Both the position numbers and the translations under genes were made by a program. This document shows, piece after piece, positions 24,538-33,893 of a DNA stretch of 64,000 nucleotides. Numbering within the stretch: the stretch's first letter is position 1; each line of letters starts with the position of its first letter. This stretch comes from JBNFVY01 sp049943335. Lineage in GTDB: Bacteria; Pseudomonadota; Alphaproteobacteria; Rhodobacterales; Rhodobacteraceae. Location of the stretch: positions 558,001 to 622,000 of the forward strand of contig NZ_JBNFVY010000001.1 in assembly GCF_049943335.1 (NCBI RefSeq). The letters run 5' to 3'. Below the pieces are notes generated by a model, which was given only the letters and a program-made list of their open reading frames with translations, made no database searches and had not been told where the DNA came from.

Positions 24538-25500
24538 ATGAAACATGCAGAATCAGTGACTTTCGGGGGATCCGGTTTGGACCGGGCGGCGCAGTTGCGT
24601 GGCGATTCAGACGCGCTTGAGGCATTGCGCGCGGCGGATACGACCCGAATTTTGCCGGTCTGGCGCAGCAAGCCACTTTTTGCCGATGGCCGGCATGAAC
24701 GGCTGAATTGGGTGTCGCCGGGGTCGGCGATTCTGTCGCACGCGCAGGCCGACGTGTTTCTGGGCCTGACCGAAGATGGCCACGGCATTTTTGCCGCCGA
24801 CATGTCTGCGTGGCACCCGCAAGAGCTGCCGGACGATCGCGACAACCCGTTTGGCGCCGGCCCCACACGGCACCCCGATACGGGCGATGCGGAATTCGTC
24901 GATCTGCGCGCGGGCATGACCCGGCTGTCGCCGCGCGACGCCGAACTTGCCGCCACCGCCCGCGCGATCCTGAGCTGGCACCACAGCCACCGGTATTGCG
25001 CCAAATGCGGGACGCAAAGCGTGCCCGCCATGGCCGGATGGCAACGCGACTGCCCCGCGTGCGGCGCGCTGCACTTTCCGCGCACCGATCCCGTTGTCAT
25101 CATGTTGGTCACCTATGGCAATTCGGTTCTGATGGGGCGGTCTCCGGGTTGGCCGCGGGGGATGTATTCCCTGCTGGCCGGTTTCATCGAACCGGGCGAA
25201 CCGATTGAGGCTGCGGTGCGGCGCGAAGTCTATGAAGAAGCAGGTGTGCGCGTCGGGGCTGTCGATTACCTGGCCAGTCAGCCGTGGCCTTTTCCGACAT
25301 CGCTGATGTTCGGGTGTCACGGGCATGCCTTGACCCGCGAGCTAAAGATTGACCCGTCCGAAATCGAAGATGCCGTCTGGGTCACGCGCGAGGAAATGGC
25401 CCAGGTCTTTGCAGGCGGCCACCCGGTGATCCGCCCGCCGCGCAAAGGGGCCATCGCGCAATTTCTGTTGGAAAACTGGCTTGCGGACACGCTGGATTGA
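24538..25500 (+). CDS. nudC: NAD(+) diphosphatase (NudC, Nudix hydrolase)
   Basis: A 320-residue Nudix enzyme that cuts NADH/NAD to NMN(H) and AMP and can remove NAD caps from RNA. Visible: a zinc ribbon CAKCG...CPACG at about residues 157-180, the Nudix box GFIEPGEPIEAAVRREVYEEAGV at about 220-242, and the NADH-specific SQPWPFPTSLM just after it. The start is ATG 24538 with AGGGAGG at 24524-24530; earlier in-frame codons are not needed. It is divergent from cpdB and followed 40 bases later by a small SRPBCC gene. Confidence 0.95.
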   Translation: MKHAESVTFGGSGLDRAAQLRGDSDALEALRAADTTRILPVWRSKPLFADGRHERLNWVSPGSAILSHAQADVFLGLTEDGHGIFAADMSAWHPQELPDDRDNPFGAGPTRHPDTGDAEFVDLRAGMTRLSPRDAELAATARAILSWHHSHRYCAKCGTQSVPAMAGWQRDCPACGALHFPRTDPVVIMLVTYGNSVLMGRSPGWPRGMYSLLAGFIEPGEPIEAAVRREVYEEAGVRVGAVDYLASQPWPFPTSLMFGCHGHALTRELKIDPSEIEDAVWVTREEMAQVFAGGHPVIRPPRKGAIAQFLLENWLADTLD

Positions 25501-25539
25501 TCGATAAACCCGACATGCGGGGCAAGGCAGGACACAGAC

Positions 25540-26004
25540 ATGAAGCTATCCACACGCGAAGACATCGAAGCGCCGATCGAACATGTTTATCGCGAGATTG
25601 CGGATTTCGATGCGATCGAAAAGCAAGTGCTGCGTCGTGGGGTGGTTCTTGAACGCACGGATGCCGGTGGGCCCGGTGGTCTGGGGCGGGCGTGGAAGGC
25701 AACGTTCGAACACCGCGGCAAGACGCGCAAGGCCGATGCCCGCATTGCCGATGTCGGTCAGCCCAACGGGTATGTCGTGTTCGGCACCATTGGCGGCGTC
25801 GAGGCCGAATTCCAGATCGACCTGGTCGCGTTGTCGCGCAACCGCACACGGGTTGTGGCCGGCGTGGAAATGCGCCCCAAAACACTGTCGGCCCGGCTGT
25901 TGATCCAATCGTTGAAACTGGGCAAGGCCGGGCTGCAGCGGCGTTTTGCGCGGCGCATGAAAAACGCGGCCAAGATCATTGGCGACCGCCACACCATCGC
26001 GTGA
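25540..26004 (+). CDS. SRPBCC-fold (polyketide cyclase/START-like) protein
   Basis: A 154-residue protein with the opening MKLSTREDIEAPIEHVYREIADFDAIE, typical of the SRPBCC/START-like lipid-binding fold. The later part has alternating strands and a basic C-terminal helix (GLQRRFARRMKNAAK). No catalytic motif is seen. Such proteins bind hydrophobic ligands; the ligand is unknown. It probably shares a transcript with nudC (40-base gap). Its TGA touches the stop of the convergent pheA with no base between. Confidence 0.82.
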   Translation: MKLSTREDIEAPIEHVYREIADFDAIEKQVLRRGVVLERTDAGGPGGLGRAWKATFEHRGKTRKADARIADVGQPNGYVVFGTIGGVEAEFQIDLVALSRNRTRVVAGVEMRPKTLSARLLIQSLKLGKAGLQRRFARRMKNAAKIIGDRHTIA

Positions 26005-26838
26005 TTACTGGCGCGACTCACTGGCCGGGTAGGTGCCCAGCAGTTCCAGCTTGTCAGTGAAATAGTCCAGTTCGTCCAGCGCGCGCTGGACATTCGCATC
26101 GTCCGGGTGGCCTTCGATATCGGCGTAGAATTGCGTCGCGGTAAAGTTGCCATCCACCATGTAGCTTTCCAGCTTGGTCATGTTGACGCCATTGGTCGCG
26201 AACCCGCCCATCGCCTTGTAAAGCGCGGCCGGGATATTGCGCACCCGAAAGATGAAACTGGTGATCATCTTGCCGTTGCCGCGCCGCGTCAGATCAATGT
26301 CGCGCGCCATGATCAAAAAGCGCGTGGTGTTGCGTTCGTGGTCTTCGACGTGGCGGGCCAGGATATCCAGCCCGTAAATTTCCGCCGCCAGTTCGCTGGA
26401 AAAGGCCGCTTCGCGCTTGTCGCCCAGGGTGGCAACCTCGCGCGCGGCGGCGGCATTGTCGGACCAGTTGAGCGTCTTGAGCGTGTGTTCGCGCACAAAG
26501 CCGCGGGCCTGACCCAGCAGGATCGACATCGAACGCACGCGCTCAATCTCGTCCAGCCGGGCGCCTTTGACCCCCAAAAGGTTGATGTGCACACGCACAA
26601 AGGCTTCGTCGACAATATGCAGCCCGCTTTCGGGCAACAGATGGTGGACATCGGCCACGCGGCCATAGGTGGAATTTTCCACCGCGATCATGCCCAGATC
26701 AGCCCGGCCGGACCGCACAGCCTCAATCGCTTCTTCAAACGTAGGGCAGGGCATTGCCTCGTAATCGGGGCGCGCCTCGTGGCAGGCTTGGTGGGAATAT
26801 GCGCCTGGTTCACCCTGAAAAGCGATGCGTTTGGTCAT
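26005..26838 (-). CDS. pheA: Prephenate dehydratase
   Basis: A 277-residue monofunctional prephenate dehydratase, making phenylpyruvate for phenylalanine synthesis. The catalytic domain starts KRIAFQGEPGAYSHQA and includes DLGMIAVENSTYGRV and the NTTRF motif essential for catalysis. The C-terminal ACT domain has FATNGVNMTKLESYM; the usual ESRP phenylalanine-sensing motif reads ESYM here. The start is ATG 26838 directly before MTKRIAFQG; the open frame beyond it is not part of the family. No chorismate mutase domain is attached. It is divergent from the cytochrome c gene. Confidence 0.95.
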   Translation of the reverse strand: MTKRIAFQGEPGAYSHQACHEARPDYEAMPCPTFEEAIEAVRSGRADLGMIAVENSTYGRVADVHHLLPESGLHIVDEAFVRVHINLLGVKGARLDEIERVRSMSILLGQARGFVREHTLKTLNWSDNAAAAREVATLGDKREAAFSSELAAEIYGLDILARHVEDHERNTTRFLIMARDIDLTRRGNGKMITSFIFRVRNIPAALYKAMGGFATNGVNMTKLESYMVDGNFTATQFYADIEGHPDDANVQRALDELDYFTDKLELLGTYPASESRQ

Positions 26839-26959
26839 GGTCGCGGCCCCATTTTCTTTGATATTCCGGCTCGGTCGTTTCGTCGCGGGTCTTATACCTT
26901 GAAAACGGGGGGCGGAAGGGGATAGATAGCCGCTGAATCTGCACGGGACGAAACGCGAC

Positions 26960-27475
26960 ATGTTCGACACAATGACAAACACGAAGATCCTTGGCGGTGT
27001 CTGTGGCACCTTTTTGGTCTTCCTTCTTCTCAACTGGGCCGGCGAAAGCCTTTTTCATGTCGGGGCATCGGGCCACGGCGGTGAAGAAATGGCACAAGCC
27101 TACGTGATCGAAACCGGCGAAAGCGAAGAGGCCGAAGAAGAGGTGGAAGTACCGTTCGCCGAAGTTCTGGCATCGGCTGATGCCGAAGCTGGCGCCAAGG
27201 TCTTCCGCAAGTGCCAGGCCTGCCACAAGCTGGACGGCAGCAACGGAACCGGTCCGTATATCAATGGCGTCGTGGGGCGTGACATCGCCGCCGTCGACGG
27301 GTTCAGTTATTCGAACGTTCTGTTGGAAATGGACGGCGACTGGTCCCCCGAAAAGCTGAGCGGCTTCGTCGAGAACCCCAAGGGCTTTGCACCGGGAACC
27401 AAGATGTCGTTTGCCGGCCTGAAAAAGGTCGAAGATCGCGCCAACCTGATCGCCTATCTGTCCGAACAGCAATAA
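26960..27475 (+). CDS. cycM: Membrane-anchored cytochrome c (CycM/cy-type c552)
   Basis: A 171-residue class I cytochrome c held in the membrane by an uncleaved N-terminal helix (about residues 9-28). A Glu-rich linker (about 52-64) leads to the heme domain with CQACH (Cys85, Cys88, His89), GPYINGVVGRD and the likely Met149 ligand in GTKMSF. Anchored cytochromes of this kind (Paracoccus CycM, Rhodobacter cytochrome cy) pass electrons from the bc1 complex to aa3 or cbb3 oxidases. The ccoNOQP operon at 49.6 kb encodes a possible partner. Which oxidase it serves is not shown by the sequence. A terminator follows. Confidence 0.88.
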   Translation: MFDTMTNTKILGGVCGTFLVFLLLNWAGESLFHVGASGHGGEEMAQAYVIETGESEEAEEEVEVPFAEVLASADAEAGAKVFRKCQACHKLDGSNGTGPYINGVVGRDIAAVDGFSYSNVLLEMDGDWSPEKLSGFVENPKGFAPGTKMSFAGLKKVEDRANLIAYLSEQQ

Positions 27476-27497
27476 GCCCGTTCGGCACAGCATCCAG

Positions 27498-27531
27498 AAA
27501 GCCGCCCGTGCATATGCCGGGCGGCTTTTTT
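27498..27531 (+). terminator. Rho-independent terminator of the cytochrome gene
   Basis: An 11-bp perfect stem AAAGCCGCCCG/CGGGCGGCTTT (27498-27508 and 27518-27528) whose loop holds a small GCATATGC palindrome; the T run extends through 27531. It is 22 bases past the cytochrome stop. Confidence 0.93.
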
Positions 27532-27643
27532 CGTGCGCGCGGGCACCCGTTCACCGCCTGATCACGGATTATCAACTTGATTGTCAGCGGGGCTGCAAAC
27601 TACCGTATCTTCAAGGAATTGTCGCCCTTATCGGAGGATACTC

Positions 27644-29518
27644 ATGCGCAAACCACCCCAGTTGCCCGTTGCCAAGACCGTCTTGATCGGCGCCGCCGTC
27701 GCGCTGAGCCTTTGGGCCGGGGCCGGTACCGCGCAGGACAAAGACCCAACCAAGATCATCAAGAGCAACGCCTATTCCACCTTTGGCCAGTTCAAATACG
27801 ACAAACCCTTCGACCATCTGGATTACGTGAACCCGGACGCCCCAAAGGGCGGCGAGATCAGCATCTGGGCGCAGGGAACTTTCGACAGCATGATGCCGTT
27901 TTCGCGCAAGGGGCGGGCCGGAACGCTATCGTCGGTGATGATCGAAGATATCCTGACCGACACGGCTGACGACCCCTACGGCAGCTACTGCCTGCTGTGC
28001 ACGCATATGGAATACCCCGAAACTGAAGACTGGGTGATTTTCCACCTGCGCGACGACATCAGGTTTTCCGACGGCACGCCGGCGACGGCCCATGATGTGG
28101 TGTTTTCCGTCGACATTATCCTTGAACAAGGGCTGCCCAGCTTCCGCGAAGGGGTCAAGAAACTCTATGAAAAGGTCGAGGCGCTGGACGACTACCGCGT
28201 CAAATTCACCTTCAAGGACGGTGTGCCGCGCAAGAACCTGATCGTCCAGGCGGGCGGCACCCCGCTGCTCAGCAAGGCGTGGTTCGAAAAGACGGGCAGC
28301 CGGTTGGACGAAGGCCAGATCCTGCCGTTGATCGGAACGGGGCCCTATATCGCCGATGAGGTCGATCCGGGCCGCAAGATCATCTATCGCCGCAACCCCG
28401 ATTATTGGGGATATGATCTCCCCATCAACAAGGGGCGGCACAATTTCGATGCCATACGGGTTGAATATTTCGCCGATAACAATGCCGCGCTTGAGGCGTT
28501 CAAGGCGGGCGTCTACACCTTTCGCAGCGAAAACAGTTCGCTTGCGTGGTCGCAGCAGTATGATTTCCCGGCCATCGACAAGGGCTGGGTGGTCAAGGCG
28601 GAACTGCACAACGGCTTGATCCCTGCGGCCAACGGATTCGTGTTCAACCTGCGGCGCGAGAAATGGCAAGACCTGCGTGTCCGCGAGGCGATCGGGCTGA
28701 TGTTCAATTTTGCCTGGACCAATGAAACCCTGCAATACGATCTGTTCGAACAACGCCAGAGCTTCTGGGAAAATTCGGATCTGGCCGCGTCCGGGCCTGC
28801 CGAAGGGTTAGAGCGCGAGATGCTGGAAAAAGCCGGCGTGCCTGTCGAAGTGATCGACGCCGATGCGGTGATCTGGCCCGAAGGCAGCGAACGGCAACTG
28901 GACCGGCGCGCGGTGCGCCGTGCCTCGGCCCTGCTGGACCAGGCCGGATGGGAAACCGGTGACGACGGGATCCGGCGCAATGCGGCCGGCAAGACGCTGT
29001 CGCTAGAGCTTTTGTCGGACAGCACCACGTTCGATCGCATCATCCTGCCCTTCGTGGAAAACCTGCAGCGCCTGGGGGTGGATGCCACCTATAACCGCGT
29101 GGACCCGGCACAATACACCAACCGTGAACGCGATTTCGATTTCGACATGATCTATGACGGCTATCGCAACGGGTTCGAAGAAGGCATTGGCATCTTGCAG
29201 AAATTCGGCTCGGAAGATGCGCCCTATTCGGTGTTCAACCCCGCAGGCTACGGCAGCCCCCAGGTGGACATGCTGATCACGGAAGTGATCGACGCCACCA
29301 CGTTGGAAGAAATGCAAAGCGCCGTGCGCGCCATCGACCGGGTCATCCGGCACGAACGCTTCGTAGTGCCCACGTGGTACAACCCCAATTTCTGGGTCGC
29401 CTATTGGGATATGTACGAACACCCCGATCCGCTGCCGCCGTTGGCTCTGGGTTATCTGGACTTCTGGTGGTACAACGCTGAAAAAGCACAGGCCCTGCAA
29501 GAGGCCGGCGCGCTGTAA
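27644..29518 (+). CDS. yejA: Peptide ABC transporter, periplasmic binding protein (YejA-like)
   Basis: A 624-residue extracellular solute-binding protein of family 5 with a signal peptide (about residues 1-29, ending near GAGTAQ). Conserved blocks include DFHLRDDIRFSDGTP-like FHLRDDIRFSDGTPAT, YRRNPDYWG and LGYLDFWW near the end. Together with the next three genes, whose N-termini match YejB, YejE and YejF, it forms a Yej peptide importer that takes up oligopeptides and, in E. coli, microcin C. The ATG at 27644 has GGAGG at 27634-27638; the frame upstream is not signal-like. First gene of a tight four-gene operon. Confidence 0.92.
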   Translation: MRKPPQLPVAKTVLIGAAVALSLWAGAGTAQDKDPTKIIKSNAYSTFGQFKYDKPFDHLDYVNPDAPKGGEISIWAQGTFDSMMPFSRKGRAGTLSSVMIEDILTDTADDPYGSYCLLCTHMEYPETEDWVIFHLRDDIRFSDGTPATAHDVVFSVDIILEQGLPSFREGVKKLYEKVEALDDYRVKFTFKDGVPRKNLIVQAGGTPLLSKAWFEKTGSRLDEGQILPLIGTGPYIADEVDPGRKIIYRRNPDYWGYDLPINKGRHNFDAIRVEYFADNNAALEAFKAGVYTFRSENSSLAWSQQYDFPAIDKGWVVKAELHNGLIPAANGFVFNLRREKWQDLRVREAIGLMFNFAWTNETLQYDLFEQRQSFWENSDLAASGPAEGLEREMLEKAGVPVEVIDADAVIWPEGSERQLDRRAVRRASALLDQAGWETGDDGIRRNAAGKTLSLELLSDSTTFDRIILPFVENLQRLGVDATYNRVDPAQYTNRERDFDFDMIYDGYRNGFEEGIGILQKFGSEDAPYSVFNPAGYGSPQVDMLITEVIDATTLEEMQSAVRAIDRVIRHERFVVPTWYNPNFWVAYWDMYEHPDPLPPLALGYLDFWWYNAEKAQALQEAGAL

Positions 29519-29528
29519 CAGGGGCACC

Positions 29529-30692
29529 ATGGCGAGCTATATCCTAAGACGATTGCTGCTGATCATACCCACGTTGATCGGTATCATGATCGTCAACTTC
29601 GTTCTGACCCAATTCGTGCCCGGCGGGCCGGTCGAGCAGGCCATCGCAATGGTCGAAGGGCGCGGCGACGCCTTCGAAGGCATTGCCGGCGCGCGCGAGG
29701 ACAGCGCGACCCCCGATTTCGCCAATGACTCGGTTCAAAGCGAATACGCCGGTGCGCGCGGGCTGCCGCAGGATTTCATCGATCAGCTGGAAATCGACAT
29801 GGGGTTTGCGCGCATTGTCTGCGCCGACGGCTACGACGGGGTGCCCGACCTGTCCGATCCGGCCTGCGAAAAGCAGAAGGTCGGCGCGTTCGAGCGGTTC
29901 TTCGACATGATGTGGCGCTACATGCGGTTGGATTTCGGCGAAAGCTATTTCCGGTCGATCTCAGTGGTCGATCTTGTGCTGGAAAAGATGCCCGTATCGA
30001 TCACGCTTGGTCTGTGGAGCACGCTGATCGCCTATGTCATTTCGATCCCGCTGGGCATTCGCAAGGCGATCAGAGACGGCTCGCGGTTTGATACCTGGAC
30101 GTCCGGGTTGATCATCGTGGCCTATGCGATCCCGGGGTTCCTGTTCGCCATCATGCTTCTGGTTTTGTTCGCGGGCGGGTCGTATTGGCAGATATTTCCG
30201 CTGCGCGGGCTGACGTCGGAAAATTTCGATCAGCTTTCCCCTATCGCCAAGGTCCTGGATTACCTGTGGCACATCACATTGCCGGTGGCGGCCAGCACCA
30301 TCGCCAGTTTCGCCACACTGACGCTCTTGACCAAGAATTCGTTCCTCGATGAGATCCGCAAGCAATACGTGATCACTGCCAAGGCCAAGGGGTTGAAGGA
30401 AAGCCGCGTGCTTTATGGCCACGTCTTTCGCAACGCGATGTTGATCGTGATCGCCGGGTTCCCGTCGCTGTTTCTGGGCGTGTTCTTTGGATCATCGCTG
30501 ATTATCGAGACGATCTTTTCGCTGGACGGGCTGGGGCGACTGGGATTCGAAGCCGCGGTGCAACGCGACTATCCGATCATTTTTGCAACGCTCTTTTTCT
30601 TTGGTCTGGTCGGGCTGGTCGTGGGGATCCTGTCGGACCTGATGTATGTTTTTGTCGATCCGCGGATCGATTTTGACAAGAGGGCCGGCTGA
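29529..30692 (+). CDS. yejB: Peptide ABC transporter permease (YejB-like)
   Basis: A 387-residue inner-membrane permease. The start MASYILRRLLLIIPTLIGIMIVNFVLTQF..PGGPVEQAI matches YejB closely. A long periplasmic insert follows, then about five more membrane segments with the ABC-permease coupling region (TAKAKGLKESRVLYGHVFRNA). It is some 20 residues longer than E. coli YejB, mostly in the insert. It starts ten bases after yejA, and its TGA overlaps the yejE ATG. It forms the channel with YejE. Confidence 0.93.
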   Translation: MASYILRRLLLIIPTLIGIMIVNFVLTQFVPGGPVEQAIAMVEGRGDAFEGIAGAREDSATPDFANDSVQSEYAGARGLPQDFIDQLEIDMGFARIVCADGYDGVPDLSDPACEKQKVGAFERFFDMMWRYMRLDFGESYFRSISVVDLVLEKMPVSITLGLWSTLIAYVISIPLGIRKAIRDGSRFDTWTSGLIIVAYAIPGFLFAIMLLVLFAGGSYWQIFPLRGLTSENFDQLSPIAKVLDYLWHITLPVAASTIASFATLTLLTKNSFLDEIRKQYVITAKAKGLKESRVLYGHVFRNAMLIVIAGFPSLFLGVFFGSSLIIETIFSLDGLGRLGFEAAVQRDYPIIFATLFFFGLVGLVVGILSDLMYVFVDPRIDFDKRAG

Positions 30693-31798
30693 TGCGTCTG
30701 TCGCCCCTCAACCAACGCCGCTGGCGCAACTTTCGCCGCAATGGGCGGGCCTATTGGTCGCTGATCATTTTTGTCGTGCTGTTCGGCATTTCGCTGTTTG
30801 CCGAATTTCTGGCGAATGACAAACCCATCGTCGTGAAATACCAGGACGACATCCGCTGGCCGATTTTGCAGTTCTATTCCGAAGCCAGCTATGGCGGCGA
30901 TTTCAAGACCGAAGCGATATACAAATATGTCGAAACCGAATGTCTGATCGTGTCGGGCGGGCTGGATACGTGCTGGGACGATCCAGAGGGCGTGATCGAA
31001 GACGCGCAAGACGGTGTGGTGGACGGCGAAGAGATCCAGAAAGGCTGGACGATATGGCCGCCGATCCGGCACAGTTTTTCATCGATTTCGGATGTGCGGG
31101 GGGTTGCCCCCGGCCCGCCCCAGCCGGGCCATATCCTTGGCACCGACGATACCAAACGTGATGTGGCCGCACGGATCATCTATGGGTTCCGCCTGTCGAT
31201 CTTCTTTGCGCTGATCGTCACCGTGGCCACCTCGATCGTGGGGATCGCGGCGGGCGCGGTGCAGGGATATTTCGGCGGGCGCACTGATTTGATTTTTCAG
31301 CGCATCCTTGAAATCTGGTCGTCGACGCCATCGCTCTATGTGATCATCATCCTGTTTGCGATCCTGGGGCGAAGTTTCTGGCTGCTGGTGTTCATCACGA
31401 TCCTGTTCGGCTGGCCCGCGCTGGTTGGGGTGGTGCGCGCCGAATTTCTGCGCGCACGGAACTTTGAATACGTGCGCGCGGCCAAGGCACTGGGCGTGTC
31501 AAACAGGGTGATCATGTTCCGCCACATGTTGCCCAACGCCATGGTCGCCACCTTGACGATCCTGCCGTTCATCATCACGGGCACCATTGGCACGTTGGCG
31601 TCACTGGATTTCCTGGGTTACGGCTTGCCGTCGTCCTACCCGTCTTTGGGCGAATTGACCTTGCAGGCCAAACAGAACCTGCAGGCGCCGTGGTTGGCCT
31701 TCACCGCCTTTTTCACCTACGCGATCATGCTGTCGCTGCTGGTGTTCATCTTTGAAGGGGTGCGCGACGCGTTCGATCCCAGAAAGACGTTCCAATGA
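30692..31798 (+). CDS. yejE: Peptide ABC transporter permease (YejE-like)
   Basis: A 368-residue permease. The N-terminus MRLSPLNQRRWRNFRRNGRAYWSL..FGISLFAEFLANDKP is the YejE signature: an amphipathic start, one membrane span and a periplasmic segment. The C-terminal half holds the other spans and the coupling motif VRAAKALGVSNRVIMFRHMLPNA. The ATG overlaps the yejB stop by one base, and the gene overlaps yejF by four bases (ATGA at 31795-31798), so all are translated together. Confidence 0.93.
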   Translation: MRLSPLNQRRWRNFRRNGRAYWSLIIFVVLFGISLFAEFLANDKPIVVKYQDDIRWPILQFYSEASYGGDFKTEAIYKYVETECLIVSGGLDTCWDDPEGVIEDAQDGVVDGEEIQKGWTIWPPIRHSFSSISDVRGVAPGPPQPGHILGTDDTKRDVAARIIYGFRLSIFFALIVTVATSIVGIAAGAVQGYFGGRTDLIFQRILEIWSSTPSLYVIIILFAILGRSFWLLVFITILFGWPALVGVVRAEFLRARNFEYVRAAKALGVSNRVIMFRHMLPNAMVATLTILPFIITGTIGTLASLDFLGYGLPSSYPSLGELTLQAKQNLQAPWLAFTAFFTYAIMLSLLVFIFEGVRDAFDPRKTFQ

Positions 31799-33393
31799 CG
31801 GCCGTTCTGGATGTTGAAAACCTGACGATCAGCTTCCGGCAGGACGGCAAGGAAAGCCAGGCCGTCAAAGGCGTCAGCTATAGCGTTGGGCGCGGTGAAA
31901 CTGTGGCGCTGGTGGGGGAAAGTGGATCGGGCAAGTCGGTCACGGCGCTCTCTACCGTGGCGCTTTTGCCCGACAGTGCGCGGGTGCAGGGCAGCATCGT
32001 TTACGAAGGCGCGCAGATGGTCGGCGCGCCCGAACCTGAACTGCGCCGCGTGCGCGGAAACGACATCAGTTTCATATTTCAGGAACCGATGACATCGCTC
32101 AACCCGCTGCATACGCTGGAAAAGCAGCTGGCCGAAAGCATCGCGCTGCATCAGGGGATCCGCGGCGACGCCGCCCGTGTCCGGATTATCGAACTGCTCA
32201 CCAAGGTTGGAATTCGCGATCCCGAAAGTCGCCTGGGCGCCTATCCGCACCAGCTGTCGGGCGGGCAGCGCCAGCGGGTGATGATCGCGATGGCGCTCGC
32301 CAATGGCCCCGACCTGCTGATCGCTGATGAACCCACGACGGCGCTGGACGTGACGATCCAGGCACAAATCCTTGATCTTCTGGCCGAGCTGAAACAGACC
32401 GAAGACATGTCGATGCTGTTCATCACCCACGACCTAGGGATCGTGCGCAAGATCGCCGACCGGGTCTATGTGATGAAAGACGGCGAGATTGTCGAACATG
32501 GCCCTACGGCCGCAATTTTCGCCAATCCGCAGCATGCCTACACCAGGAAATTGCTGAACGCCGAGGCCAAGGGCGTGCCATTGCCTGTACCCAAAGACGC
32601 CGAAACCATCGTCGAAACCGAGCATCTGCGCGTTTGGTTCCCCATCCAAAAAGGGTTTCTCAAACGCACGGTAGGGCATGTGAAGGCGGTCAACGACGCC
32701 ACGCTGTCTGTCCGCGCCGGCGAAACGCTGGGGATCGTTGGGGAAAGCGGATCGGGCAAGACGACGTTGGCGCTGGCGATCATGCGGCTGATCCAGTCCG
32801 AAGGGCGGATCACCTATCTTGGGCAGGACATTCAGACATGGGGCCCGGGGCGCATGCGAAAATTGCGGCGCGACCTGCAAATCGTTTTCCAGGATCCTTA
32901 TGGCAGCCTCAGCCCGCGCATGACCGTCGAGCAGATCATCGCCGAAGGTTTGTCGGTCCATGGGGTCGATCCGGGCCGGGACCGGCGCGAAATGGTGGCC
33001 GAGATCATGGACGAAGTGGGGTTGGACCCGGCCACGATGGAGCGCTACCCGCACGAGTTTTCCGGCGGCCAGCGCCAGCGGATCGCCGTGGCGCGGGCCA
33101 TGATCCTGCGCCCGCGTGTGGTTGTTCTGGACGAACCCACAAGCGCGTTGGACATGACGGTCCAGGTGCAGATCGTCGATCTTCTGCGTGACCTGCAACA
33201 GCGCTACAAGTTGGCCTTCCTGTTCATCAGCCATGACCTAGCCGTGGTGCGCGCCTTGTCGCACAAGGTCATGGTGATGCGCGCCGGCGATGTCGTGGAA
33301 GAGGGCCCCGCCACGCAGATATTTGACGCGCCGCAAACTGAATACACGCGCACGCTCATGGCGGCGGCGTTCGAGTTGAAGGCGCCCAGTTAG
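31795..33393 (+). CDS. yejF: Peptide ABC transporter, duplicated ATPase (YejF-like)
   Basis: A 532-residue protein with two complete ABC ATPase domains. The first has Walker A GESGSGKSVTA, signature LSGGQRQRVMIA and Walker B LLIADEPTTALD. The second has GESGSGKTTLA, FSGGQRQRIAVA and VVLDEPTSALD. Both carry the oligopeptide-transporter C-terminal extension with its YTRKLL and YTRTLM marks. It powers the YejB/YejE channel. The start overlaps yejE. No terminator was seen after its stop, and a 500-base gene-poor stretch follows. Confidence 0.95.
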   Translation: MTAVLDVENLTISFRQDGKESQAVKGVSYSVGRGETVALVGESGSGKSVTALSTVALLPDSARVQGSIVYEGAQMVGAPEPELRRVRGNDISFIFQEPMTSLNPLHTLEKQLAESIALHQGIRGDAARVRIIELLTKVGIRDPESRLGAYPHQLSGGQRQRVMIAMALANGPDLLIADEPTTALDVTIQAQILDLLAELKQTEDMSMLFITHDLGIVRKIADRVYVMKDGEIVEHGPTAAIFANPQHAYTRKLLNAEAKGVPLPVPKDAETIVETEHLRVWFPIQKGFLKRTVGHVKAVNDATLSVRAGETLGIVGESGSGKTTLALAIMRLIQSEGRITYLGQDIQTWGPGRMRKLRRDLQIVFQDPYGSLSPRMTVEQIIAEGLSVHGVDPGRDRREMVAEIMDEVGLDPATMERYPHEFSGGQRQRIAVARAMILRPRVVVLDEPTSALDMTVQVQIVDLLRDLQQRYKLAFLFISHDLAVVRALSHKVMVMRAGDVVEEGPATQIFDAPQTEYTRTLMAAAFELKAPS

Positions 33394-33893
33394 ATGGGGC
33401 GCTTCAACCGGTCGTAGGGGCATTCCGGGGGGCCGATAGCGATGCCCGCGCTAAAGGCACGCCATGCGACGACTATGCATCTGCCAGACAGGACAGGTTG
33501 TATCGAAAGGCGGCCCGGCGGCGGTGCTTTCGCGCGAAACGGTGCGTTCACGTGCTCGCGCCAGTCCGCTGACTTGGAAGCCGCTTGTGTGCCATCGTTG
33601 CCGTCGATTTGCACCTGAACGTGATCCGGCCTGACAGGGATCGATCCCGCGTCTTGTCTGCGAGCGCAGAGTTTTTCAGCGGGTGCCGTGTGACGCAGTG
33701 GTCAGGTGCAGCCGGGCGTGCGCGCTGGGCGAACAGTTGGCTGCGCCGATGGACTGCGCGCAATTCCCATGTCCGGGCGCGCGCCACCTTGGTTTCGTTG
33801 ACGGTCAGCCGCCTGCAGACCGGCGGATTCGGCAAATGCGCATCGCTTTGCCACGATCCGGCTGCGCGGCAAAGCCCCGCCGAGCGGTCTTGA
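33394..33893. other. 500-base intergenic region between convergent yejF and a carboxypeptidase gene
   Basis: No convincing gene. Several short frames exist on both strands without family features. One, 33464-33634 on the plus strand, has 56 codons with paired cysteines (CIC near the start, CHRC near the end) and an AAAGG before it, but its third-position G+C is near one half, unlike neighbouring genes. No terminator with a T run was found. The stretch could be remnant coding sequence or a long 3' region. Confidence 0.5.

Noticed and set aside
27644..33393. A generic dipeptide (Dpp/Opp) transporter for the ABC operon
   Set aside because: The fused double ATPase and the specific N-termini of both permeases match YejBEF rather than Dpp/Opp with two separate ATPases.
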